Positions 37,846 through 48,775 of a DNA stretch of 64,000 nt are shown here, in pieces (positions within the stretch are counted from its first letter, which is position 1; each line of letters opens with the position of its first letter). The notes beneath the pieces were generated by a model. That model worked only from the letters and a program-made list of their open reading frames with translations. It was not told where the DNA came from and ran no database searches. The stretch is from NCBI GenBank assembly GCA_951640165.1, contig OX621261.1:868001-932000 (forward strand). Direction: 5' to 3'. Made by a program: the position numbers and the translations under genes. The DNA comes from Pseudoips prasinana. Lineage: Eukaryota; Arthropoda; Insecta; Lepidoptera; Nolidae.

Positions 37846-38130
37846 GAGTTTTGGCGCCAACGCGGAAAAAGGCGCATCAGGGAATTGATTCATTTTCAAA
37901 AACTGGTGTAAATTCAAGTTTTTATGTGTAAATATAGTGGATTTTTAGACATTACATCATGAACAACAGATGTGGAGGAAAGTGCCATATTGCCGTGAAT
38001 TGCAATTTTCTGTGTTGAATCTAAAACTCCACATAAGCCTGTAGTAAAGTTTCCACTGCTTTACTGGGGTACGACAAGGACTACGTATGACTTGACTGTG
38101 ACGGACTTTACTGGACATGACGAAAATAAA
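37846..38130. repeat. Left terminal inverted repeat of the P-like element
   Basis: Inverted relative to 40385-40677, about 80-85% alike by eye, with small gaps. Confidence 0.8.
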
Positions 38131-38751
38131 TGAAATAAAAATATATTTTACGGGAGGCTCATAAGGCCGAAGAAGTAAGAGCCGTAAAATTGAAATTAAA
38201 AAAACAAAAAAAACAAACACAGCAAATTTTCATGCGGGCAAGATGACATAATTATAAACAAATGTACTCTGTGCAAAGATATTACAATATAACAAGATTG
38301 CGCACTTCAAGATTTAGTTCAAAGTAAAATGAACTCAAAGTCTTTATGATACAGTCCATTTCTCTTCGTAGTGTACCAATAGGAAAAAACGGACCCCTTG
38401 AGAGAGTCTCGTTTTGGATTCTGTCCCTGTCTAACAGATGGCCAGCCTAAAAATAACTTACTTGACGTATAAAATAGTAGAATTTTTGGTCAAACACCTA
38501 GGATTATGTTTTCATATAACTATAATTAAATAATTTTTATTTATTTAAGACGTACACAACGTTTTTTTAAACTATGTCTTATTCTTTGATAGCTTTTTAA
38601 ATACATTTTATTTGGGTTTAGTAAATTCAATAGCAGTACTTATAAGAAATGACGTTTGCCACACTCAATTTATAAACAAATATGGCTAATGTTTGTTTTG
38701 AAATTATTTATCGTATTGTGCTCCAATCCACTTCCAATTTGCTTAGAAATT

Positions 38752-38958
38752 GTTTTAACTTGTTGCGTAAAAGGGTGTAAAAGTGAGGGTCATCTGGGGA
38801 GTCGTATATCTTTTCACAAGTAATTGTTATCTTGTAATGTTTCTATATTTTGGCTAAGTTCAGCAACAGGGTAACCATTCGTTACGTATTTAATGGATCG
38901 TTTTTCTAGATTTCCCAAAACGAGGAATTGAAACAAAAATGGATGAATATTCTTCCCG
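38752..38958 (+). pseudogene. THAP-domain remnant in two exons
   Basis: The first piece (to 38819) reads CCVKGCKSEGHLGSRISFH, the N-terminal zinc-binding half of a THAP DNA-binding domain. A donor GTAATT follows. The next piece begins after TTTTTCTAG at 38910 and ends at a donor GTAAAT at 38959. Joining them restores the HKFPK block exactly, followed after one stop by KQKWMNIL. THAP domains bind transposon ends in P-type transposases. The initiator Met is not evident and there is a stop in exon 2, so the gene is dead. C-terminal THAP residues (AVPxP) are not seen. Confidence 0.65.
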
Positions 38959-39152
38959 GTAAATAATAATCTGATATAGCAATTAACTGTTTTATTACAA
39001 ATAACATTCACATTTGTTTCAGAGTTTTTGCACATTGACACAAAATACTATTGCCACTAAGCATACCTACTCGAGATTGTTGCCTCTTACAACAAACGAT
39101 TTTTCCAACCTGTCGTAATGTATATTAGGTATTTTATACCTGCGTAATAATT

Positions 39153-39472
39153 GTCTGCTGTGTGGTGACGGCGACAAATATCAGAATCAGAATATTGATG
39201 ATATTCTGATTCTGATATTTGTCGCCGTCACCACACAGCAGACCACCCATCTCATCCCGTGGGGGGCGCAGAAGTCGACCCGAGGGAATATCTACCAGAG
39301 GACGGGAAGCAGCTTCCTTCTGAGTACTACGACCATCATACTGCGATCGCCAACCCGCCTGCCAAGCGTGGCGATTATGGCATATCCCCTCAAGATGATT
39401 CTTGAGGGAGGCTTGTCCAGCAGTGGACTTGTTTAAGCTGTAATGATGATGATGATGAATAATTGTCTATTT
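39153..39472 (+). mobile_element. Retro-insertion with perfect 43-bp inverted duplication at its 5' end
   Basis: Arms 39153-39195 and 39201-39243 are exact complements (GTCTGCTGTGTGGTGACGGC, loop TGATG). The body runs on to CTTGTCCAGCAGTGGACTTG and a GATGATGATGATGA tail at about 39448-39461, the common 3' end of RTE-type elements and their SINEs. AATAATTGTCT occurs before and after the insert (39146-39156, 39462-39472), an 11-bp target duplication. It is inserted in the P-like element. Confidence 0.75.
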
Positions 39473-40384
39473 CACTATATCTAACACTAAAACGAGGCTA
39501 CTAATTCCTCGTGTCAGTGTTTGTTATGAGTAAATAGGTAAGAAATAGACAATTGCTACACTCTTAATAATAACAAAAGATATAAAATTATCTCAGTTGT
39601 TTAGATTAAGCCACTTAGAAGATATTTTCAATTAAGGTAGTGAGTATAGTACTATCCGTGGAATAAATTTAAAAATCGGGCCTGTAGTCTATTAGTGTTA
39701 CCTGATTTTCACAATCTAATCTATATTGAATGTATTACAATAATTATCCTAGAATACTATAGCCGACTGACACAAAACACTTGTTGCGAAAAAGAATATA
39801 AGTAAATAAAACATATAATATACTTGAAAACTATTTGGATACATTACGAATATATAATATTTGGAAAGTCTACTGCCTTTGTCCAAAATATCTACCACTA
39901 CTCACACTTACATTAGGCGGGAATTGTACTATAAATAATTATATAATTTCCTAAACGTTTAAAAAATCTACAAATAATCTTGGTATAATTTAAAAGTAAG
40001 TAAGTAAGAAAGTATAAGTAACGAAAACATCTCGAATACGTATACCTAGGTATGCAGTGGGGCGAACAGTAACTTTAAAAGCACTGCACAGGTAGTATGA
40101 TTATACTTCAAAAGTAAGTTTATTCATTCTCATAAAAACAAAATTTTAAATTTGGCGCGTTAAAACATTCGCATAATTCCACGACGCATGGTCACTCTAT
40201 GAGAAGGAGATGCCATCCAAAAAAGCGCTTTCTTGCTCGGGCCGTTTTTGCTCCCTCAGTGCGCAATCTTGTTATATTGTAATATCTTTGACTCTGTGAA
40301 CATGACCATAAACTTTTCTTTTTTTTTCGCCCTCTTTGGGCAAGCTAAGATTTGTGACCATACCGCCACGTCTGCAGTTGTAAT

Positions 40385-40677
40385 AGGTATTTATATTACA
40401 CAGTCAGTCAGTCATGTCCGTCACGTCCGTCACAGTCAAGTCATAGTCCTACCCCAGTAAAGCAGTGGAGACTTTACTAGAGGCTTCTATGGAGTTTTGG
40501 TTTCAACACGGAAAATCACAATTCACGGCAATATCGCACTTTCCTTCACTTGTGTACGTTGTCGAAGATGTTATGTCTAAAAATCCACCATATTTACATA
40601 TAAAAACCCGAATTTACGCCAGTTTTTGAAAATGAAAAAGCCTCGATGTGTCTTTTTCCGCATTGGCGCCAAAACTC
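40385..40677. repeat. Right terminal inverted repeat of the P-like element
   Basis: See the left repeat at 37846-38130. It contains an extra CAGTCAGTCAGTCATG stretch at its inner edge. Confidence 0.8.
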
Positions 40678-41215
40678 CGACCATAAACGTATATTAATTG
40701 TTATAAACTACTGGAAACCTAATACAATATGAAAACAAATAACATGGCGTTTTCAAGAATTATCGAGAATATATTATTATTATAAGCGCTATATTAAATA
40801 TAACAATTTTGAAGCTGTCATTCTATTTCTTTAAATTATGTGACAATCCTTTATTGTAGTAATTAAACGTAATTTGTTAAGTTAACTTTGGTAATTGGTA
40901 GTCATCAAAGAGAATATAACAAACTGACAAATTAGAAACATTGCCATCTGCTTTTCTATTTTTGTATTTATAAACCTCATTCAGCCTGGAAAGACGTTCA
41001 GGAAATATTTTATTATTATTATATATTTACAACTACAGATAGTTCTTAAAGATAATACAATGACATAATCCCACAAAGCTGTTTTAAACAGTTTGTCTGT
41101 GGACTCAGATGAGATTCTTTGTAGTATATAAGTGATGTATATAAACAGTTTAGTGTAGTGCTTGGCACTTTGAAACTTAGGTGATAGAACTTAGCCAGTA
41201 ATATTCTTACTTAGT
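40678..41215. other. AT-rich spacer
   Basis: No coding pattern or named repeat. It includes TA-rich tracts and a TTATTATTATT run near 41010. Confidence 0.4.
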
Positions 41216-42365
41216 TTTTCACAAATATAATCTACGTATCCATGAGAAATTTTCATCTATCTTCATTCCAATGGAAGTGGCACAATTTAGGTACTTATTC
41301 TATAGGTTTACAGTGACAGTTATTAAGATAATTATGGTAACATGAGTAACTATGACAAATAATTGGACGCGGTATTCCGGTAGGTTGCAAATAAGGTGAG
41401 TGTATAATTATATGTTTATTTTTTTCCGAATTTAGTACAATGCCATTATCATGTGACCAGTTTGCTATTGTATCTACATCTTCCTGCACCAAACAACAAG
41501 TCTCAGTGAGGTCCGTGCCCACACGAAGAGTGTACAGATCATCCGCGAACATGAGTGTTGTACAATGACGTAAAACACTAAGTAAGCTGTAAACGTGCAT
41601 GAGATAGCATACATTTGAACGGCCCGCACCTTGTTGTACGCCGTATTGTACTTTTTTCTCTTCGCTAAAACTCTCACCGATCTTAACTTGGTAGGAACGT
41701 GCATTGAGGTAGTCACGGAACCATCGGTTCAGTGGCTGACTCACTCCACACTCCTCCATAGCTTTTAATAGAGTACTCGTTTCTAATGTTTACGAAAGCT
41801 TTTTTAAAGTCTTAAAATATTGCTATAACAAACTTTTTTTCAGCTATTAATAGCAGTATTAATTTCATCCGTAAAATTTGATAACAAAGTATTTGTACTT
41901 TTATTTTGGAACCCATGTTGACAGCTATTTAATATTTTATTTTTGTAAAGGTAGTATCCTAGTTGGTCTACTATACATTTTCACAATTTTATCTACACTT
42001 GACAAGATAGCGATAGGTCTATAGTTTGAGAACTTTTTACGATCATCTTTTATGTAAATCGGTCGGACTATAGCTTTCTTCAAACTGTCAGGGAACATAT
42101 TCTTACTTACAGATAGGTTGACTGGATTAGCAATGGCTGGAGTCACCTAAAGATCTGACATTCGTATGTGATCCGCACCTGGCGATTTCTTGTTACTCAT
42201 TTTTTTAATATCGCTCATTACCTTATTATTGTCCACCGGCTGCAATCTCGTACACAAATTTGATGCTATTACATAGTTATTTCTATCGTGATATATATGT
42301 TTAATGAGATCAATATCATTAAAAAAAGTTGACGCAAATTTAATACATATGTCTTTTCCCTTATT
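41216..42365 (-). pseudogene. LINE reverse transcriptase remnant
   Basis: Minus strand, joined by eye: NNKVMSDIKKMSNKKSPGAD, NMFPDSLKKAIVRPIYIKDD, FSNYRPIAILSSVDKI, then a gap with frame loss. EECGVSQPLNRWFRDYLNAR, VQYGVQQGAG and TTLMFADDLYTLRVG (catalytic block) follow, with VQEDVDTIANWSHDNGIVLN. A Jockey/CR1-type RT. The first Asp block (SKAFD) is damaged at about 41790. The PQG block reads VQQGA. Not functional. It ends in AT-rich sequence at about 41216. Confidence 0.75.
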
Positions 42366-42439
42366 ATATTATATCAATTATTATATTATCTAAAGATTAT
42401 ATATTAACATTGTTAACAGGTTAACGCGACTAACATTAT

Positions 42440-42900
42440 TGTTATTTTCCCGACGTTTCGATCAAGTTTAAAATAACTGCGAGATTGGATGGATCTCTTC
42501 TCTGTCGCACTGTGTATATCGCAAGCCCACGCACACTGACAGATACTTACACGATGCCTCCCATCACCATCCGCGTCACTTACTCTCGGTTGTCTCGTCC
42601 CTCACGACTAGAGCTCATGACCTCTGTGACCCTGAACACCTAGATCACAGCACACACACATCACAGGCACAAGTCCTTTCCACCGAGCGTCACTACTACT
42701 CACGAGTTGTGCGTGAAGCCCTTGAAATTAAGAAATACAAAAATTTCAATGGGGCGGACGGTTTCAAATTGTCGCCGTCATGGAATCCAGTAATTAAACA
42801 TTTAACACCGCGATATGTACACTCGGTCAAAATGTGGACTCCGTTAGTGCAGTGTGTAACCGGCCTTAACCCTGTGACAAACGATCAGTGAGGGAGGGTA
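42440..42900 (+). pseudogene. Penelope-like element C-terminal fragment (tentative)
   Basis: YYSRVVREALEIKKYKNFNG followed by ADGFKLSPSWNPVIKHL (about 42690-42820) resembles the extreme C-terminus of Penelope-like element proteins. TTTCCCGACGTTTCGATCAA at 42447, seen near such tails in insects, supports it. No GIY-YIG nuclease or RT is present. Confidence 0.45.
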
Positions 42901-44155
42901 GTTAAATACTCGATGCTCTCAGTATCGGAGAAATACCGCTGCGCCAGTCATCCCGTGACCACAATCAATTGTAGTGTGTATTTAGATATAAAGGTACGAA
43001 TGTGTGTGTGTTTGATATATATGTAACCCAATTTAATATTAATACAGTCCGATTTGAGCATCCAATTTATCTAGTCTCATTTACATCATCACCGAACCTT
43101 ATACAATGCAACTTGGTCGAAAAGTCGTATAGATAGACCATGTCTACCGTAACCTATCATTAGGCATGGTGCATACTTACCCGATAACAACTAACGTCAG
43201 CGACCATCTTGCTGTGTGTAGTGTAATTACATTGAGTCCAATACCCATGGGTATAGTGGAATCTCATTATGCGCGGAGTTTTTCCCAGTATATAATCAAG
43301 ATAAATTTCGGGAATGTTTGCTAAGTGTTGATTGGGACGATTTTGTTCTCCGCTGCAGCAACGTAAATGACATGGCAAGGTCAATTATAAACATTTTAGT
43401 GAATAAGTTCGATGTCTGTTTTCCATTTCGGAAAATAACGAGTATTTAAAAAAAGTCAAGGGATGGGCGAACAAGAAAGTCAGGGATCACAAATCATTGC
43501 TCTTTGATTTGTTAGAATTACGTAAAGAATTTCCAAATGATATTTTAATTATGGACACGAAATATATTTTTTATGCTAAGACGAGTACTAATTGTTAAAA
43601 CAGATCGAAAGGGATGTGGCAGGTCGTTAACCCTTAAATTGGTAGTGTGATACGGGTAAGACGGAGACGTTGAAAAATTCTAATGACTTAGTTAATAGGA
43701 AATTGTACCATTCGTCTACGTGAATAAGTTGGTAACATTATTTTTGGCCGGCAAAATATTTCATATTGCAAGATTTCACTCAGATGAGCAAATTTTCAAG
43801 ATGCTGTCAAAACAACCGGCTGCGCTTGCGTCACGGGTAAGTTTATTGATTAATTTATTGATATTTTGTGTTAGGAGGGGGGGTTAATTCGTTGTATATG
43901 GATTAAAAACATTATAAATTACACCAATCAGCCATTTTTATTTGACTAAATAGCACAGCAGTTATTTTATAACCTTGAATACTTGTGTGTACTACGGGTA
44001 TCCCGTTGCTTATTAGTGGGTAAAAGAACCCAATTACACATTGTCATACCCGTAGTACATTGCCAATTTATGCGTATAGAATTTACGCGTGACTTTTTGT
44101 TTATTTTTTATTGGTTTGGTGTTTATACAGCATGTTATTTTTTCCTTTGCTGCAG

Positions 44156-44467
44156 TGCTTCAACCTATTGCTATCACACAAGATTTTGGCATTAGTGCCT
44201 GTAGAAAATGCTTGCTCTGATGACAGTTCTGCTTCTGATAACGATTCTGATTGCTTTCGACTACCGCCATCTTACTTTAGCTCCGTTCCACCCTCTCTGA
44301 ACTCTTCTTATGTACGCTTAAATCTTCTGCAAAGTGATTCTGATAATGATTGTAATGGCACTAGCTTTTACAACATACCAATAACACGCACATTCCTCGG
44401 ACAAAGAAAGGATAAAGAAGAAAAGAGGCCACAGTGCACCGGTTGTTTGAACGTTTGGCGGGGTTGA
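44156..44467 (+). pseudogene. piggyBac-type transposase N-terminal remnant
   Basis: An acidic Ser/Asp-rich stretch, ACSDDSSASDNDSDCFRLPP and LQSDSDNDCNGTSF, then RTFLGQRKDKEEKRP, looks like the disordered N-terminus of a piggyBac transposase. It stops at 44467 just after a deletion. The Met at 44111 is not clearly the natural one. Confidence 0.55.
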
Positions 44468-44720
44468 TCTAGCCAACATGCTCATATCTTTATATCAAAC
44501 CCCATTCAAGAGCCGAAGGTGGTAAACTGGCATATTTCCCAATTGTTGGATAGGTGTATAAACAGCGCTAGGTTATTGTACAGACGAGATGGCAAAAAGA
44601 GGATATCATTGAAATAGTTTCGTCTTGAATTGTTGTTATGCAAACAAGACTCCTAAGTCGCAAGATAGAATGGACAAGATGACGGACGAAAGAATAATAC
44701 TAAACTTACTATCTCGAGAC

Positions 44721-44868
44721 CAGAAGACAGTGTAAGCATATGCAATCCCGATGTAGGCATTGCAAAGCGGGAAAAATGAAAGTGTATTGTGTAAAATGCG
44801 ATATGCATTTATGCTTCACCACTGGTGACACTAAAAGGAACAGTTTTCTGGAATTACACTGTAAATAA
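44721..44868 (+). pseudogene. piggyBac-type C-terminal cysteine-rich domain
   Basis: Frame ending at a TAA (44866-44868): CKHMQSRCRHCKAGKMKVYC followed by VKCDMHLCFTT and SFLELHCK. The CxxC...CxxC...C spacing is that of the zinc-binding domain that recognises transposon ends. The antisense open frame of 70 codons over it is ignored. The catalytic DDD domain is absent upstream. Confidence 0.75.
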
Positions 44869-45977
44869 CATTCATATCTTATTGAAAATTTTATTTTCGA
44901 TAATATTAATTTTATTTTCAAGCTCTTATTAGTGAATGGTGATATTCTGAGACCGATTAGTGCACATTTTATATGTTACATAAATATAAATAATTATAAT
45001 ACTGGGCCAAAGTCTTTCATTCATTTCATGGCGATGTGATACCGGTAGCACATGCTAGAAGGTAAGTATTTTATATAGTTCTTGGCAACGTCATACCCGT
45101 AGAACATAAGTTTTCGCGAAAACTGTGAATGCTAGATTTTTTTCTTTATTTTTTTCTACTCCTTAGGACATCAATTAGAGTGAGGCAAATAAATAAAAAA
45201 CATTTTTCCCTAAAAAAAATGTTTGCCAATTTAAGGGTTAATAAAGAGAGGGGCATATCAAAACTCCCGATTTAGACGTTACGGATATAGTAAGGAACTT
45301 AGACGGGACCGAATTTAAACATAGAAAAAAAAGCGGTAGATGCAATAAATAAACGATTTATGAGCGCAGCTTCAGCCTGTGGTGCACCCCAAGCAGACTT
45401 GCTTCAAGTGGAGGGTATAATGAGGTTACGAACGCTTGGGCCCTGTTTAATAAAGCTTACAAGTCGACATATATGACCAAAAATTACACAATTGTAGAAT
45501 TGTCGTGCTTGGGCTGTTTAATAAAGGTGACAAATATGTCAAAAAACGACATAAAATCTTTGACATATTTGTCATTTAAAAACGCGTTTATCAAACTCGT
45601 CATATGTCAAAATACTACAGTCAAATTATTTCAGACTATTTTCGGTTGACAACTGTCGGATTGTCGATATTTGCTGATCATTCCGTTTTATGAAGGAAAA
45701 TTAGGGTAAAACAAGAAAAAAATTCTACAAAGTAATAGAATGAAGTAATCAAAAATAAATTATAATAATTTTATAAGTAGTAGTAGGTAAGGCGCCTGTC
45801 AGATTTTTTGGACAATTCTACAAATATGTCATGACAATTTTCTGTTTAATAAAGCAGAATTGACAAGTTTTCCACGACCAATTGTCGCCTGTCACCTGTC
45901 GCCCAAAAAGTTTCATTAAACAGAAATATGTCGGATTGTCGTGACAACCCGACATATTTGTCAATTTTCAACCGTGA

Positions 45978-46487
45978 TGGCCGATCCACACTCGCACGAA
46001 AGCCACGCCGCGAATCGCAGCGCGAAGCGCGGCGCGAATCGCGGTTAATATTGCCAACAATCTACACTCGCAGGTTCGCGCCGGGCTTCACAGTATAGTT
46101 CGCGCTCTTGACGAGTATGCACGTCAAATTAGATTTTATTTATTTGTAAGTAGTAGGCATGGACAGTGAAACCACTGCAGGTGCTTTAGTATTTTGTGCT
46201 CTAGCAATTTATAGTTACGCCTTAAAGAAAACACAATTCAAAAGCAGCACAGAAAACGGAGATGGTTGATTATCACCATTCACCGAAACTAAGCTACCCG
46301 CGAATGTGGAGTCTTGTCGTGTTCACGCGCGATTCGCGCCTGCGAACCCTTTGTCGCGGGACAAAAAACCGACAATTTTCGGGGAACGAGCCGCGAAGCC
46401 GAAGAATATGCGAATAGGATCCACACTCGTGCTTCGCGGATGCTTCGCGCCTTCGCGCGCGAACCGCGCGTGAGTGCGGATGCGGCT
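45978..46487. mobile_element. GC-rich 510-bp DNA element nested in the palindromic element
   Basis: Ends TGGCCGATCCACACTCGC and, inverted, AGCCGCATCCGCACTCACG. TGA occurs on both flanks (45975-45977, 46488-46490), a possible 3-bp duplication as in PIF/Harbinger. It is rich in CGCG and TTCGCG motifs, in strong contrast with the AT-rich surroundings. The middle is AT-rich with a 36-codon ORF. Confidence 0.6.
46159..46269 (+). pseudogene. Short ORF resembling a Harbinger transposase N-terminus
   Basis: 36 residues beginning MDSETTAGALVFCALAIYSY, then KKTQFKSSTENGDG and a stop. A short acidic Met start followed by an Ala-rich helix is usual for Harbinger transposases, but the remainder is missing. 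Weak evidence. Confidence 0.35.
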
Positions 46488-47297
46488 TGACAATTTTGTC
46501 ATCTGTAAGTTTTATTGAACAGAAATATTGTCGAATTGTAACTTTTTGACATATGTCGGACTTGTCGAATTGTCAGCTTTATTAAACAGGCCCCTGCAAA
46601 CTGTTCACTTAGACTCAGTCCGTTTAGTGCTAAAGAGATTTACAAACTACTCGTAAATGAAATACCTCCCAATCCATCGAAAGGTTTGTTTGTTTGTTTT
46701 GTTAGTGGTTTAAATATGTCGGTATTGAGATTTGCAGCCATTCCACTTGCACCTATTTTGACACAATTTTTCAATCGATGTATGAGGGATACCATGTAGA
46801 GTATTTATCCGAAAGCGCTGAATTGAGCTAAAGTTTCCCAAATATTCAAGAAAAAAGGAAAAAAAGAGGATTTAGACGAATACCGACCCGTCTCCATCAT
46901 ACCAGCGATAGCAAAGTTTTCGAAAACGGCTTGAGTTCTCGCTTGACAGCGTTTCTAACTTAAACTAAGGCATTGTCTGATCGCCAATAGGCGTATCGCA
47001 AGGGAAGCTCCCTCACGTCACTGGCACGTGAGTTTGTCCAACGTGTACTCGCTGCTCGTGAAGGCAAACAGCAAGTCACCATTATATGCTGTGACTTGTC
47101 CAAGACCTTAGGTGTCGCTGACAGGCCAGCTAAAGACAAGAAACTGCTACATTACGGAATTCTGGCAAATTCGCTGGGTTTATTTATGCTAAAAGACAGA
47201 GCAAAAGTCTTGGTAGGTAATAGAGGAAAAATTGTGTCGGACCCCATAGAATTGTTTATGGGCGTAACCCAGGGGTCTTCGGTGTCCAATATAAGTA

Positions 47298-47393
47298 AGT
47301 AAGTAAGTAACTCTTTATTCTACACTAAAAACAATACATAAAAAGAACAAGATTGTACAAATGGCGGCCTTATGTTAGGTGCGATCTCTTCCA
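47298..47393 (-). mobile_element. Short LINE/SINE 3' end with (TTAC)n tail
   Basis: AAGTAAGTAAGTAAGTAACTC is the tail read from the other strand. TACACTAAAAACAATACATA and GGCGGCCTTATGTTAGGTGC follow. It interrupts the LINE between SNI and LFS. Confidence 0.65.
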
Positions 47394-47650
47394 GGCATCT
47401 GTTCTCTCTGTTACTGAATGACTTACCGAACTCAATATCCTGAGCTGAAATACTTATGTACGCTGGTGACGTTGTAACGGCTGCAACAGTAGACCAACTA
47501 GAAGTAGAGCTAAAAAAAAACAACATCGCAGCTGTCTTAAGAGGTTTGACATAAATGGCCTTGCGTTTCAGGCCGCCAATAAGGAATCTTACTGTATGAA
47601 TGCCAAGCTCCAGTTGTGCTTCTGGGGGTCTCAGCTCATAAATAAATCTA

Positions 47651-48775
47651 TTATCTCCGATATATACAAACTGTATTGTAACTGATTCAAAGATAATAAG
47701 TAACCGCGTTGCTTGTGCTGAGTGTTGAGAGCGAATCCCCGCCGCTGTAGCGCGACGGCCGGTTAGCGAGGTGGGGAAAGACGCTAAAGGTCAGAGGACC
47801 AGTCGGAGGCGAGAGCGCAGCGCCGCCTGGTGTGATGTCTGGAACATATTCCCAGGGTTAAAGAGAACTCTTCAAGAAGATGATGATGGCGAGACGGGAA
47901 GAGGGCAGATGTTGTTGCAGGCCCGTGTTATCGTGCCCTTCTTTGTTAAAACATCGGCGACTCGACAATGGCCATCTGATGCTGTTCTCACGGCAATCAC
48001 TCTGCCCAACTGCCATAGAAGAGGAGGAAGGGTTGCGTCTCTCACTATGTCGCTTCCAGTTCAGTGACGATCGCCCATAGTTCGGACATGGATGCTTCAA
48101 CGTCGAAGGCAAGTCGTTCGGAACCGGCGGCTCCTCTAAGAAGTCGGCGCAATCCGACTCAGAAGGCGAAGTGAGCATTCTTTTATACAAAAACAGTATC
48201 AAACTTGCATTTTTGTTTATATTTCATCATTGTATAGATCTCATTCATTCTTACTATCCTCAACATTGTATGTATATTTAATTTACTCTTTACCCACATA
48301 AGTTATTTATAGTATTAGTATTCATATATTTTTTCCGTACAATAACTTGATAATGGTCAATAATATTTAATTGTAATCTGTCAACTCAATTGTCAGCTGT
48401 CACTTGTCACCTTTGCGCGTTCCATTTTCTGCCTTGCTTTGTTGTTTAGCTTGTAAAATTGTTTATGGTATATTTAAGGCGGGTGAATGTAAACAACTCG
48501 TCAAATGGGTTAATTACCTATTTATATTTTTAGTAGTATATTCAACCAAATAAATTGTTGTATTCATTCACCCAGCTCATCTATCGAATTTTCCGTTATT
48601 TATTATTTATATGTAATTATACACAGAGACTGGCGGGTTCATATTAACTGGAAATTTAACTTGTACCTATTACAATATTTATATTTTAAACCTTATTTAT
48701 TTACATTTATTTTTATATATTTTACATTGAATATTGTATATTTTAGTATAATATTTATTATTTATTTTATATCAT
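47651..48775. other. Unassigned stretch before the Jockey-type LINE
   Basis: 47700-48180 is less AT-rich and has overlapping open frames on both strands but no domain that I recognise. It may be the 5' UTR or leader of the following LINE. An ATG at 48090 opens a 28-codon Ser/Arg-rich frame ending at GTGAGC. 48230-48775 is AT-rich with nothing recognised. Confidence 0.35.

Larger units (their letters stand above)
37846..40677 (+). mobile_element. P-like (THAP) DNA transposon with about 285-bp terminal inverted repeats
   Basis: The ends are inverted copies: GAGTTTTGGCGCCAA at 37846 pairs with TTGGCGCCAAAACTC ending at 40677. Homology continues inwards for about 285 bases on each side (GCCGTGAATTG; CTGCTTTACTGGGGTA; CTTGACTGTGACGGAC). 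The interior has a THAP-domain remnant in two spliceable exons, and a later retro-insertion at 39153-39472. The transposase catalytic part is not recognisable. The P-type call rests on the THAP domain; long TIRs are unusual for P elements. Confidence 0.6.
43631..45237 (+). mobile_element. piggyBac-like DNA transposon, internally deleted
   Basis: TTAA at 43627-43630 and 45238-45241 flank ends that are 12-bp inverted repeats: CCCTTAAATTGG on the left, CCAATTTAAGGG on the right. TTAA targets and CCC-starting ends define piggyBac. The motif ATACCCGTAG (or its inverse) recurs near both ends. The coding remnants are an acidic N-terminus and a C-terminal Cys-rich domain; the catalytic core is gone. 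1607 bp. Confidence 0.88.
45439..46594 (+). mobile_element. Palindromic DNA element (PIF/Harbinger- or ISL2EU-like), non-autonomous
   Basis: Ends GGCCCTGTTTAATAAAGCT (left) and AGCTTTATTAAACAGGCCCC (right) are inverted repeats. The host LINE codons join as CGCTTG|CAAACTG with a 2-bp TG overlap. GTTTAATAAA or its inverse recurs inside near 45510, 45843, 45914 and 46510, with many TTGTCGAATTGTC and GACATATGTC motifs. No transposase is recognised in the outer part. A second element (45978-46487) is inserted in it. Confidence 0.65.
43050..47650 (+). pseudogene. Decayed LINE ORF2, broken by three insertions
   Basis: Pieces of one plus-strand LINE in order. Endonuclease end with HTYPITTNVSDHLAVCSVI (about 43170-43230). 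Linker with FRECLLSVDWDDFV and NKFDVCFPFRK. After the piggyBac element: DVTDIVRNLDGTEFKHREKA and MSAASACGAPQADLLQVEGI (about 45275-45430). After the palindromic element: RT with EYRPVSIIPAIAK-like, REFVQRVLAAREGKQQ, DLSKT, LHYGILANSL and VGNRGKIVSDP, then GVTQGSSVSNI up to 47295. After a short insert: LFSLLLNDLPN and LMYAGDVVTAATVDQ, where the catalytic second Asp is lost. Many frameshifts. Confidence 0.7.

Noticed and set aside
43160..43384. 74-codon minus-strand open frame
   Set aside because: The plus strand reads a LINE endonuclease end (SDH block) here, so the minus frame is a shadow.
47858..48202. Overlapping open frames on both strands in the less AT-rich stretch
   Set aside because: No recognisable protein. 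Possibly LINE leader sequence, but I found no support for either frame. The GTGAGC at the end of a short ATG frame could be a splice donor by chance.
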